Shown here piece after piece: positions 1-8,254 of a stretch of 64,000 bases of DNA (its first letter is position 1; each line of letters begins with the position of its first letter). The translations under genes were made by a program, and so were the position numbers. Under the pieces are notes generated by a model. That model made no database searches. It was not told where the DNA came from and was given only the letters and a program-made list of their open reading frames with translations. This DNA is from CAWIKY01 sp963836905 (lineage in GTDB: Bacteria; Pseudomonadota; Alphaproteobacteria; Caulobacterales; Hyphomonadaceae): positions 1,054,001 through 1,118,000 of the forward strand of contig CAWIKY010000006.1 of NCBI GenBank assembly GCA_963836905.1, in the 5' to 3' direction.

Positions 1-1
1 A

Positions 2-988
2 ACGCAAACGATCGGTGCCGGTCTCCGTCTTGGTTTCCCCCTGACCGAACGCAGCAACGTGTCGCTTAGTTATACGCTGCGTCAGGATGAGGTGAACGTC
101 GAGGATATTCCTGTTATCATCGACGCAAACGGCGTGCCGCTGTTCGACCAGTTCGGACGTTTCCTGCCTGTGAACGGCACGGAAGTTCCGGTCGGTGGCA
201 CGGTGTTGAATGACCAGTGCGACCCGGCCAACCTCTTTCAGAATTCGCTCTGTCGCGAGGAAAGAACCGACCTCTCGTCCATCGTCGGCTATGCGCTGAG
301 CTATGACGGGCGAAACGATCCGATCACGCCGACACGTGGCTTCGATGTGGGTTTCTCTCAGGAACTGTCCGGCGTGGGCGGCGACGTTTTCTACGTGAAA
401 ACCGAAGCGTCCGGCACGGTCTATCGCGGTCTGACGAAGAACTTCATCGCATCGTTTCAGCTCTCGGGCGGATACGTTGCGGCTTTCAACGACGACGATC
501 TGCGGATCAACAACCGCTTCTTCAAGGGCGGTAACAGCTTCCGGGGCTTCGACGTTGCAGGTCTTGGCCCTCGAGAAGTTGTTCAGAACTTCGATGCACA
601 GGGCAATCTCCTGTCGACATTCCGTCAGCAGTCACGGGGCGGCAAGGCCTACGTGATCGGGACGGCCGAACTGACGGTTCCGAACTTCCTGCCCGCAGAA
701 TACGGGATCGAGACGGCATTGTTCACCGACTTCGGTACGGTCGGCTTGCTCGACGACGACGATATCACAGCGTTGACGTTCAACCCTCAACTGGACGCCA
801 ACGGGGATATCCAGGGATTCCAGGCAATCCGGACAGAGTCTGAGGCCTCCTTGCGCGCTGCAGCGGGCTTGAGCGTTTTCTGGGACTCGCCGTTCGGACC
901 TATCCGGTTCGACTTCTCACAGATCCTGCGTAGTGAAGACTATGACCGGACGGAGACCTTCCGGTTCAGCACATCGACGCGCTTCTAA
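2..988 (+). CDS. bamA: Outer membrane protein assembly factor BamA, C-terminal part (cut by window edge)
   Basis: The frame is open from base 2, so this is the last 328 residues of the Omp85-family barrel that inserts beta-barrel proteins into the outer membrane. The segment FRGFDVAGLGPR (around base 540) carries the conserved RGF motif of the L6 loop, and the protein ends in phenylalanine (STSTRF) as outer-membrane barrels do. The N-terminal POTRA domains lie outside the window. It is followed after 37 bases by an OmpH/Skp gene and the lpx genes, the usual alphaproteobacterial order, so it probably heads one envelope-biogenesis operon. Confidence 0.93.
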   Translation, partial: TQTIGAGLRLGFPLTERSNVSLSYTLRQDEVNVEDIPVIIDANGVPLFDQFGRFLPVNGTEVPVGGTVLNDQCDPANLFQNSLCREERTDLSSIVGYALSYDGRNDPITPTRGFDVGFSQELSGVGGDVFYVKTEASGTVYRGLTKNFIASFQLSGGYVAAFNDDDLRINNRFFKGGNSFRGFDVAGLGPREVVQNFDAQGNLLSTFRQQSRGGKAYVIGTAELTVPNFLPAEYGIETALFTDFGTVGLLDDDDITALTFNPQLDANGDIQGFQAIRTESEASLRAAAGLSVFWDSPFGPIRFDFSQILRSEDYDRTETFRFSTSTRF

Positions 989-1025
989 CCGCGCGCGAAC
1001 ACCAAACCTAAAAAGGGTAACTTAC

Positions 1026-1613
1026 ATGAAATTTCTCGTTTCCGCACGCGGCCTGCTTCTGGCATTGGGCTGCGCCATGCTCGCACCGATGGCCATCGCT
1101 CAGGACGTGGTGGTCGTGGATAATGTCAAGGTTCTGCGGGAAAGCGCAGCCGGTCAGGACATGAACACCAAGCTGCGCACGATTCGCGAAACTATAGGAC
1201 GCGAACTCGAACCTGAAGCCCGGGCTCTCGAAACAGAGCAGACCGCCATTCAGGCCAAGACGCAAGGCAAGACCCGCGAACAGGTCCAGGCCGATACGGC
1301 CCTGCTTCAACAAGGGCAATCCTTCACCCGCCGGGCGCAAGCCTATTCCGAGAAGGAAGCCAAACGCGCACGCGAGTTTCAGGCGACCGAGCGTAACGCG
1401 CTGGTCGACTACAACAACAAGCTTGGCGTCGCGCTCGAAGCTGTCCGGGTAGCGAAGAACGCCAAGGTCATGCTCGATACGTCGCAGATCCTGATTTCCG
1501 ATCCGTCGATAGACGTGACCCAGGACGTCATTACGAGCCTCAATGCGTCCGCTCCGACAATCACCGTGACCCGGGTCACTTTGCCTGACCAGCCCGCTGC
1601 GCCTCAGCAATAG
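1026..1613 (+). CDS. skp: OmpH/Skp-family periplasmic chaperone
   Basis: This 195-residue protein starts with a clear signal peptide (MKFLVSARGLLLALGCAMLA, predicted cut after AIA at about residue 24) and continues with a long charged alpha-helical region (about residues 60-150), the tentacle architecture of Skp. Family members hold unfolded outer-membrane proteins in the periplasm for BamA. The start at 1026 is preferred over an upstream in-frame one because it gives the signal peptide and has a purine-rich AAAAGGG about 10 bases upstream. The position between bamA and lpxD supports the call. The sequence is divergent, so the family is more certain than exact equivalence to E. coli Skp. Confidence 0.85.
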   Translation: MKFLVSARGLLLALGCAMLAPMAIAQDVVVVDNVKVLRESAAGQDMNTKLRTIRETIGRELEPEARALETEQTAIQAKTQGKTREQVQADTALLQQGQSFTRRAQAYSEKEAKRAREFQATERNALVDYNNKLGVALEAVRVAKNAKVMLDTSQILISDPSIDVTQDVITSLNASAPTITVTRVTLPDQPAAPQQ

Positions 1614-1639
1614 TCAGGGGTCACTGCAGGGGCCGCGAA

Positions 1640-2668
1640 ATGCATGACGAACGCTTTTACAGGACCCTCGGCCCGCTAAGTGCCAATGCCATTGCAGACC
1701 TTGTGGGTGCCACGCTGCGCGGCGAGGGAGCCCGGTCTCTTCTAACGGTATGTTCGCCAAACAATCCGGCGGACAATGCGCTTTGCTTCTTCGAAGGCGA
1801 TCCCCGCGACGCGGGCAAGATCGATCCTTCGATGGGTGCGGTCATCACCAACGAACAGTGCGCCGAAGCGATAGCGGACGGTATTACCGTCCTGATCTCG
1901 AAAACGCCTCGCGTGGACTTCACCAGAGCGGCTGCGTGTCTTCTCGAGTCAATAGCTGTAACCGACAACAGAGACGGTGCGGCTTTGAAAGCCGCTGTAC
2001 AGCATGACGGCGTGACAATCGGTCCGGGAGCTTTCATAGGCGTCGGCGCATCGATCGGTGCTGGGACGGTGATCGGACCAAACGCCGTCATCGGGCCGGG
2101 CGTACAGATCGGACGGGGCTGCTCGATCGGGTCCGGGACTGTAATCGAGGCCGCGCTTATCGGCGATAACGTCAGGATCAAGTCGAATGCCGTCATAGGC
2201 GGGTTCGGATTCGGCCTGGTGCCTGAGGCCGAAGGGTTCAGCGAAGCCCCGCATTTCGGGCGAGTCATTATTCAGGACAAGGTCGCCATCGGGTCGTGTA
2301 CCTGCATAGACAGGGGCGCATTTGAAGACACCGTCATCGGCGAGGGAACCAAGATAGATAATCTGGTTCAGGTCGGCCACAATTCGACGTTCGGTCGCCA
2401 CAGCGTGGTCGCCGCGTTTGGCGGTATTTCCGGCTCGGTCAATATTGGCAATGGCGTCATGCTCGGCGGCCGCGTGGGAATTGCCGATCATCTGAACATT
2501 GGAGATGGATCGAAGCTCGCGGCTGACGCCGCCGTGATGCGCGATGTCCCGCCAGGAGAAGTCTGGGGCGGGACACCGGCCAAGCCGTTGAGGCAGATGC
2601 TTCGCGAAGCCGCCTGGCTGTCACGCAGCGCAAAGCGCCGATCCACCGGAAACGATACGACCTCATGA
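1640..2668 (+). CDS. lpxD: UDP-3-O-(3-hydroxyacyl)glucosamine N-acyltransferase LpxD
   Basis: LpxD adds the second hydroxyacyl chain, from acyl-ACP, to the lipid A precursor in the cytoplasm. The 342 residues have an N-terminal uridine-binding domain (about 1-110) followed by left-handed beta-helix hexapeptide repeats (from about 125: IGPGAFIGVGASIGAGTVIG). The catalytic histidine is expected at VGHN (His247), after the family signature IDRGAFEDTVIG. The stop codon overlaps the lpxA start (ATGA), which suggests translational coupling. In many relatives fabZ lies between lpxD and lpxA; it is absent here. Confidence 0.95.
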   Translation: MHDERFYRTLGPLSANAIADLVGATLRGEGARSLLTVCSPNNPADNALCFFEGDPRDAGKIDPSMGAVITNEQCAEAIADGITVLISKTPRVDFTRAAACLLESIAVTDNRDGAALKAAVQHDGVTIGPGAFIGVGASIGAGTVIGPNAVIGPGVQIGRGCSIGSGTVIEAALIGDNVRIKSNAVIGGFGFGLVPEAEGFSEAPHFGRVIIQDKVAIGSCTCIDRGAFEDTVIGEGTKIDNLVQVGHNSTFGRHSVVAAFGGISGSVNIGNGVMLGGRVGIADHLNIGDGSKLAADAAVMRDVPPGEVWGGTPAKPLRQMLREAAWLSRSAKRRSTGNDTTS

Positions 2669-3466
2669 GTGGTCCGGTCATTCACCCGTCGGCGATTGTT
2701 TCCGAAAGTGCACAGCTGGGAAATGATGTCGAAGTGGGTCCTTTCAGCATCATCGGGCCGGGTGTTGCGCTGGGTGACCGCGTGATAGGTTCATGAGCGC
2801 GTAACGGTTCGTGGACAGACAGAGATCGGCGAGGACTGCCAGTTGTATCCGGGTGTCTGTCTTGGACTCGGCGCGCAGATCCTTCGAATGCCGGATCTGG
2901 ACGACGGGCATCTTGTCGTCGGGCCACGTACCATTCTGCGTGAGAACGTGAATATTCATGCCGGCAACCCGAAGACGAACCGGACGACACGTGTCGGTGC
3001 CGATTGCTTCATGATGTTCAGTTCGCATCTGGGACATGACACGGTGATCGGCGACAAATGCGTCATAGCGAACGCCGTTCAGATCGGCGGTGAATGTGTA
3101 CTCGGCGATCAGGTCTGGTGCGGCGGGTTTTCGACCGTCCACCAGCAAAGCTGGATTGGCGACCATGCCTTCATAGGAGGTGGATCGGTTGTCGTGACTG
3201 ACGTCGTCCCATTTGCGATGACGGTCGGCAACCATGCGATCATCGCCGGGATAAACGTCGTGGGCCTGAAACGGCGCGGCTTCACCAAGCAGCAGGTACG
3301 GACAATCAGGGCTGTCTACAAACGTCTCTTTAACGACAAGACCATGACGTTCAGGGACCGTCTTGAAAACGCGCAGAACGAATTTGGTGACAGTGATGTT
3401 GCCCGTACGGTATTCGACTTTATCGCCAAAGACCGCGTCGGCCGCCCTCTCTGCCAGATGAGCTGA
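2665..3466 (+). CDS. lpxA: UDP-N-acetylglucosamine acyltransferase LpxA, frame broken near base 2790
   Basis: LpxA catalyses the first step of lipid A synthesis. The reading starts at 2665 (SGPVIHPSAIV..., GPFSIIGPGVALGDRVIG) and meets TGA at 2794. The family sequence resumes in another frame from about 2792 (VTVRGQTEIGEDCQLYPGVCLG) and runs to 3466, with the catalytic-histidine region (SSHLGHD), the substrate-binding GNHA and the C-terminal GLKRRGF typical of LpxA. One extra base in the TT of GGTTCAT, or two lost bases, explains the break. LpxA is normally essential and both halves are well preserved, so a sequence error is more likely than true inactivation. Confidence 0.88.
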
Positions 3467-3473
3467 CGGACCG

Positions 3474-4319
3474 ATGCGCATTGCCATCATAGCCGGCTCA
3501 GGCGATCTGCCCCGGGTAATTGCCGAGCATCAAGCCGCCATCGGAAATACGGTTTTCATTGCCGGACTCAAGGGATTTGCGGGATCATGGATCGGACGCT
3601 TCAACCATACCGTTCTCGGCCTGGGGGAGATCGGTCGTCTCTTCGAAGAACTGAAGTCAAACGGCGTTGAGACCCTTACATTTGCGGGAAACGTATCGCG
3701 TCCGGACTTCCGGAAACTCAAACCCGACTGGCGTGGGGTCCGTCTGCTGCCGCGCGTGCTCGCTGCAGCGGCCAAAGGCGACGATGCCTTGCTGCGAGCT
3801 ATTGTAGAAATTGTAGAGGCCGAAGGATTTCAGGTCATTGGCGCCCACGAGATGCTGGAGAGCCTGAAAGCCAATGTCGGCTGGATGACCGGCAAGGCAA
3901 TGTGTTCCGAAGAGGGATGTCGCGACATTGCGCGTGCCTGGACCGTTGCCGGGGTCATCGGTGAACAGGATATCGGACAGGGCGCCGTTGTCTGCCGTGG
4001 CGTGGTTCTGGCCGTTGAAGCGCAGGAAGGCACGGATGCCATGCTGGAGCGGGTCGCATCGCTCCCGGAGAATGTGCGCGGGACGGTAGACGAGCGTCGC
4101 GGCGTCTTGTGCAAGCGCCTCAAACCCGTACAGGAGCGGCGCATCGACATGCCGGTCATCGGTATATCAACAGTCAGGAACGCCGCCAGCGCGGGGCTGG
4201 CCGGTATAGCGATCGAGGGCAATAATACGCTTGTCATTGATGCCGAGGGTGTGGTGTCCGCAGCGAGCGAAGCCGGACTGTTCCTTGTGGCGCTTGGACA
4301 AGACGGGGCGTTGCCATGA
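3474..4319 (+). CDS. lpxI: UDP-2,3-diacylglucosamine pyrophosphatase LpxI
   Basis: LpxI hydrolyses UDP-2,3-diacylglucosamine to lipid X in lipid A synthesis and replaces LpxH in alphaproteobacteria. The 281 residues match the former DUF1009 family: an N-terminal IIAGSGDLPRVIAEH and a C-terminal domain with GVLCKRLKPVQERRIDMPVIG. Its place between lpxA (7-base gap) and lpxB (4-base ATGA overlap) is the usual one for this enzyme. No LpxH-like gene is visible in the window. Confidence 0.93.
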   Translation: MRIAIIAGSGDLPRVIAEHQAAIGNTVFIAGLKGFAGSWIGRFNHTVLGLGEIGRLFEELKSNGVETLTFAGNVSRPDFRKLKPDWRGVRLLPRVLAAAAKGDDALLRAIVEIVEAEGFQVIGAHEMLESLKANVGWMTGKAMCSEEGCRDIARAWTVAGVIGEQDIGQGAVVCRGVVLAVEAQEGTDAMLERVASLPENVRGTVDERRGVLCKRLKPVQERRIDMPVIGISTVRNAASAGLAGIAIEGNNTLVIDAEGVVSAASEAGLFLVALGQDGALP

Positions 4320-5470
4320 GTGGAACGCTCTATTTCGTGGCGGCTGAAGCCTCGGGAGATGAACTGGCCGCCGAGGTCATGCGGGAACTTCGCAAGATTG
4401 ATCCGTCCATTGATTTCAGGGGGAGTGGCGGGACCGCCATGGCCCGCGAAGGGATCGTCTCCGACATAGACATCGCACCGCTCGGTGTTTTGGGCTTCCT
4501 TGAAGGTATCAAGGCCTACCGAACGGTCGTGAACCTGGCTGACAAGGTCGCTGACGCAATTATTCTGGCGCAACCGGATGCGGTCGTGCTGGTCGATTCC
4601 TGGGGCTTTACACTGCGTGTTGCCGCCAGAGTGAGAAAACGCGCCCCGGATATCCCGCTCTACAAGCTCGTGGGACCACAGGTCTGGGCGACGCGCCCCG
4701 GGCGTGCAAAGACGCTTGCCGCGCTGGTCGACCATCTATTTTGCATTCACGCATTCGAGGCACCCTTCTACGCCCCATACGGCTTGCCAGTGACAGTGAT
4801 CGGCAATCCAGCGGTCAATCGCTTTGAGCCAGGCGACGGTCGTGCGTTCCGCGAGCGATACGAGATAGACGATGACCGCGAAATCATTCTCGTCTTGCCC
4901 GGTAGCCGGACCTCGGAAATCGAGCGGGTCGCGCCAGACCTCGTTGGCGCCGCAAAATTGCTGTGTGACGCTGGCGACAATCGGATCTGTGTAGCAATCA
5001 TAAGCGATAGCGTCTCAGATGTTCTGGAGGCTGCAAAGCTCGACTGGCCTCAGCGGACCGTTTTCGTACGGAACGCCAACGACAAGGCTGACGCCATGGC
5101 AGCCGGGACACTGGCACTGGCGTGTTCCGGTACCGTAACGACGGAACTGGCCAGTCAGGGGTGCCCGATTCTGGTTGCATACCGTCTGGGTCTCGTCACC
5201 TATCTGATTGCCAGCTCGGGTTTCTTCCGCTCGCCTTACATCACGCTTCTGAATGTCGCCGCAGGGCGGGAAATCATTGGGGAGTTCGTTCAGGCCAGAC
5301 TTTCACCCGGCCGGCTGGCCGAAGCGGCGGAACGCCTGCTTGGCGATCAAACGTTGCGACGGGCGCAGATAGACGACCAGTTCGCTGCACTGGAGAAGAT
5401 GGGACGCGGCCAGCCCCCGGCCGCCAGACTGGCCGCCGAAGGTATCCATAAACTGGTGAACGCGGTTTAG
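4316..5470 (+). CDS. lpxB: Lipid A disaccharide synthase LpxB
   Basis: LpxB (glycosyltransferase family 19) joins lipid X and UDP-diacylglucosamine into the lipid A disaccharide at the inner membrane. The 384 residues carry the N-terminal FVAAEASGDELAAEVMREL, the central YKLVGPQVWATRPGR, the donor-binding LVLPGSRTSEIERVAP and CSGTVTTELASQGCP. It overlaps lpxI by four bases. Its stop codon overlaps the gltA stop codon on the other strand by four bases, so transcription converges here with no room for a separate terminator. Confidence 0.96.
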   Translation: MSGTLYFVAAEASGDELAAEVMRELRKIDPSIDFRGSGGTAMAREGIVSDIDIAPLGVLGFLEGIKAYRTVVNLADKVADAIILAQPDAVVLVDSWGFTLRVAARVRKRAPDIPLYKLVGPQVWATRPGRAKTLAALVDHLFCIHAFEAPFYAPYGLPVTVIGNPAVNRFEPGDGRAFRERYEIDDDREIILVLPGSRTSEIERVAPDLVGAAKLLCDAGDNRICVAIISDSVSDVLEAAKLDWPQRTVFVRNANDKADAMAAGTLALACSGTVTTELASQGCPILVAYRLGLVTYLIASSGFFRSPYITLLNVAAGREIIGEFVQARLSPGRLAEAAERLLGDQTLRRAQIDDQFAALEKMGRGQPPAARLAAEGIHKLVNAV

Positions 5471-6774
5471 CCGCGTTGGCCCATGGGCTGGTAGCTGCGC
5501 TGCGGCGAGCCGGTATAAACCTGACGCGGACGTCCGATACGCTGGGTCGGGTCGGAGGTCATCTCATCCCATTGGGCGATCCAGCCGACCGTGCGCGCGA
5601 GGGCGAAGAGCACGGTGAACATCTCCGTCGGGAAGCCCATCGCGGACAGGGTAATGCCCGAATAGAAATCGATGTTCGGATAGAGCTTCTTGTCGACAAA
5701 ATACTCATCTTCGAGGGCAATGCGTTCCATCTCCATGGCGACCGCCAGCAAGGGGTCATTCTTCTTGCCCAGAAGGTCCAGAACCTCGTGACAGGCTTCC
5801 TGCATGACGCGCGCGCGCGGGTCATAGTTCTTGTAGACCCGATGGCCAAAGCCCATCAGACGGAACGGATCGGACTTGTCTTTTGCGCGCTCGATGTATT
5901 CCGGGATCCGGTCAACAGACCTGATCTCGCGAAGCATGTTGAGAGCGGCCTCATTGGCACCGCCATGTGACGGCCCCCAAAGGCAGGCGATGCCGGCAGC
6001 GATACAGGCGAACGGATTGGCACCGGATGATCCGGCAAGGCGCACAGTCGAGGTTGACGCGTTCTGTTCATGATCTGCGTGCAGGATGAAAATCTTGTCC
6101 ATCGCGCGGGCAAGCGTTTCGTTTACCTCCCAGTCTTCTGCCGGAACAGCAAAGCACATCCGAAGGAAGTTCTGGGAATAGGTGAGATCGTTGCGCGGGG
6201 AAACGAATGGCTGCCCGACGGAGTATTTGTAGGCCCTGGCCGCAATGGTTGGCATCTTTGCAATGAGCCGGTGACTGGCAATCTCGCGCTGACGTGGATC
6301 CTCGACATCGGTCGAGTCGTGATAGAAGGCTGACAGGGCACCTACGGCGCCGGTCATGATTGCCATAGGGTGGGCGTCGCGCCTGAAGCCTTCAAAAAAC
6401 CGGTCGAACTGCGCATGCAGCATCGTATGGTTCGTGATTGTATGCGTGTAGTCGTACAGTTCCTGCTTTGTTGGCAGCTCACCCTGCAAAAGCAGAAAGC
6501 AGACCTCAAGGAAGCTCGACTGGTTGGCCAGTTCCTCGATCGGGTAGCCCCGGTACAGCAGCGTTCCTTCGTCGCCATCGATGAAGGTGATCTGGGATTC
6601 GCAGCTGGCAGTCGATGTGAAGCCCGGGTCTAACGTGAACATCCCCGTTTGCTTGTGCAGGGATTTGACGTCAATCACATCCGGGCCGAGCGTTCCGGAA
6701 TAGACGGGAAGTTCAACGTCCAGACCGCCGACTTTCAGTTGTGCAGAACCATTTGGTTTGATCTTGTTTTTCAT
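5467..6774 (-). CDS. gltA: Citrate synthase GltA
   Basis: This is a type II bacterial citrate synthase, condensing oxaloacetate and acetyl-CoA in the TCA cycle. The length of 435 residues is normal. Catalytic regions are intact: GPSHGGANEAAL (histidine), GFGHRVYKNYDPRA (histidine) and YPNIDFYSG (aspartate). It starts one base after the gltX stop codon, so gltX-gltA is probably one transcript, an order common in alphaproteobacteria. Confidence 0.97.
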   Translation of the reverse strand: MKNKIKPNGSAQLKVGGLDVELPVYSGTLGPDVIDVKSLHKQTGMFTLDPGFTSTASCESQITFIDGDEGTLLYRGYPIEELANQSSFLEVCFLLLQGELPTKQELYDYTHTITNHTMLHAQFDRFFEGFRRDAHPMAIMTGAVGALSAFYHDSTDVEDPRQREIASHRLIAKMPTIAARAYKYSVGQPFVSPRNDLTYSQNFLRMCFAVPAEDWEVNETLARAMDKIFILHADHEQNASTSTVRLAGSSGANPFACIAAGIACLWGPSHGGANEAALNMLREIRSVDRIPEYIERAKDKSDPFRLMGFGHRVYKNYDPRARVMQEACHEVLDLLGKKNDPLLAVAMEMERIALEDEYFVDKKLYPNIDFYSGITLSAMGFPTEMFTVLFALARTVGWIAQWDEMTSDPTQRIGRPRQVYTGSPQRSYQPMGQRG

Positions 6775-6775
6775 C

Positions 6776-8254
6776 TCATCCCTCTTGTAATTCAGCGCCG
6801 GTCACATCCGCAATGCGACCCAGCGTTTCGTTCTTGCCCAGCCATTCGCAGACCAGCGCAATATCCGGAGCCGGCAAGCCGCCCGTCAGAGCCGTTCGCA
6901 GGGGTCCGCCGACCTTTCCCATGCCTAGCTCCTTCGCGTCGCAGAAGTCTGCAAGCGCGGTTTCTATCGAGGACTCTGACCAATCTGCCACACCGTCAAG
7001 CGCTGCAGCCAGTTCGACGAGAGTTTGCCGTTCGTTCTGGCCGAGTTTCTTCGCCGCCTTCGGTGCAATGTCAATCGGTCGACCCTGAATCAGAAACGCA
7101 CACGCGTCTCCGATTTCGATGAGCGTCTGTCCACGTGCCGACATTTGCGGCATTGCACGCGTCACTCTCGCAGCCGCAGCCTCGGCCAGCGGGCCTTTCG
7201 CCTGCAACTGCTCTACCACCAGTTTCGCGATGCGGTCCTGATCGCCATGCCGCAGATAGTGACCGTTCACCGAAGCAAGCTTCTCGAAATCCATCCTCGA
7301 GGGGGATTTGTTGATGACCTCAAGATCGAACCACGAAACGGCGTCGGCTTCGGAAATGATTTCATCGTCGCCATGGCTCCAGCCGAGGCGTAGCAGATAG
7401 TTCTTTACGGCTTCAGGCAGGTATCCGAGGTCTCGATACGCCTCGACACCCAGTGCACCGTGACGCTTGGAAAGCTTGGCACCATCGGGGCCGTGTATCA
7501 GCGGAATATGCGCAAAGGCCGGAGGCTGCCAGCCCATGGCGTCGTAGATCGGAAGCTGGCGGAACGTGTTCGTCAGATGATCATCACCGCGAATAACTTG
7601 CGTGACACCCATATCATGATCATCGACGACGACCGCCAGCATGTAAGTGGGCGTTCCGTCGGCGCGGCACAGGATCAGATCATCGATTTCATCGGCGTCG
7701 ATCGAGACATCGCCCTGGACATCGTCATGGAAGGCGACTTTCCCGTTATCGGGTGCGCGCAGGCGAATGACGCTGCCATCTGTTGATATATCCTTCGACC
7801 CGTCGCGCGAGGGGGACCTGAACGGAGAAAGATCCTTCCTTACCGTCGCTGTCAGTTCATCGCGTTCCTCCGTAGAGAGTGTCGCCGCTTCGCTTTTCAG
7901 GCGCGCTTGTGCAGCCTCACCGCGTGCACGCCGCTCGGCCAGTTCATCGATGCTGACAGAGCAATGGTAGGCCTTCCCCGCCTTGACCAGTTGCAAGGCG
8001 ACCTCCCTGTGGCGGTCGGCGCGGCTGCTCTGGAAAACGGGAGGGACGTCCGGTGTCAGTCGGAGCCAGCCGAGCCCCTCGAGAATAGCATCAGTTGCGG
8101 CTTTCGTGGACCTTGCCGTGTCTGTGTCTTCGATGCGCAAATGGAACTGTCCGCCATGATGACGGGCAAACAACCAGTTGAACAAAGCCGTTCTTGCCCC
8201 TCCTATGTGAAGGAAGCCGGTGGGGGAGGGCGCAAAGCGGGTGATGACGGTCAT
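6776..8254 (-). CDS. gltX: Glutamyl-tRNA synthetase GltX
   Basis: This class I aminoacyl-tRNA synthetase charges tRNA-Glu. The 492 residues contain the HIGH-like FLHIGGARTALFNWLFA near the N-terminus, IEDTD, and the KMSKS-like KLSKRHG near residue 265. A short insertion around residue 150 (SRDGSKDISTDG) makes it slightly longer than the typical 470. The start codon lies inside the divergent comEC start region, so its promoter must sit within the comEC coding sequence. Confidence 0.96.
   Translation of the reverse strand: MTVITRFAPSPTGFLHIGGARTALFNWLFARHHGGQFHLRIEDTDTARSTKAATDAILEGLGWLRLTPDVPPVFQSSRADRHREVALQLVKAGKAYHCSVSIDELAERRARGEAAQARLKSEAATLSTEERDELTATVRKDLSPFRSPSRDGSKDISTDGSVIRLRAPDNGKVAFHDDVQGDVSIDADEIDDLILCRADGTPTYMLAVVVDDHDMGVTQVIRGDDHLTNTFRQLPIYDAMGWQPPAFAHIPLIHGPDGAKLSKRHGALGVEAYRDLGYLPEAVKNYLLRLGWSHGDDEIISEADAVSWFDLEVINKSPSRMDFEKLASVNGHYLRHGDQDRIAKLVVEQLQAKGPLAEAAAARVTRAMPQMSARGQTLIEIGDACAFLIQGRPIDIAPKAAKKLGQNERQTLVELAAALDGVADWSESSIETALADFCDAKELGMGKVGGPLRTALTGGLPAPDIALVCEWLGKNETLGRIADVTGAELQEG

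Noticed and set aside
3830..4735. Antisense open frame (301 codons) across lpxI/lpxB
   Set aside because: It spans two real genes and their overlap, and shows no domain or start signal.
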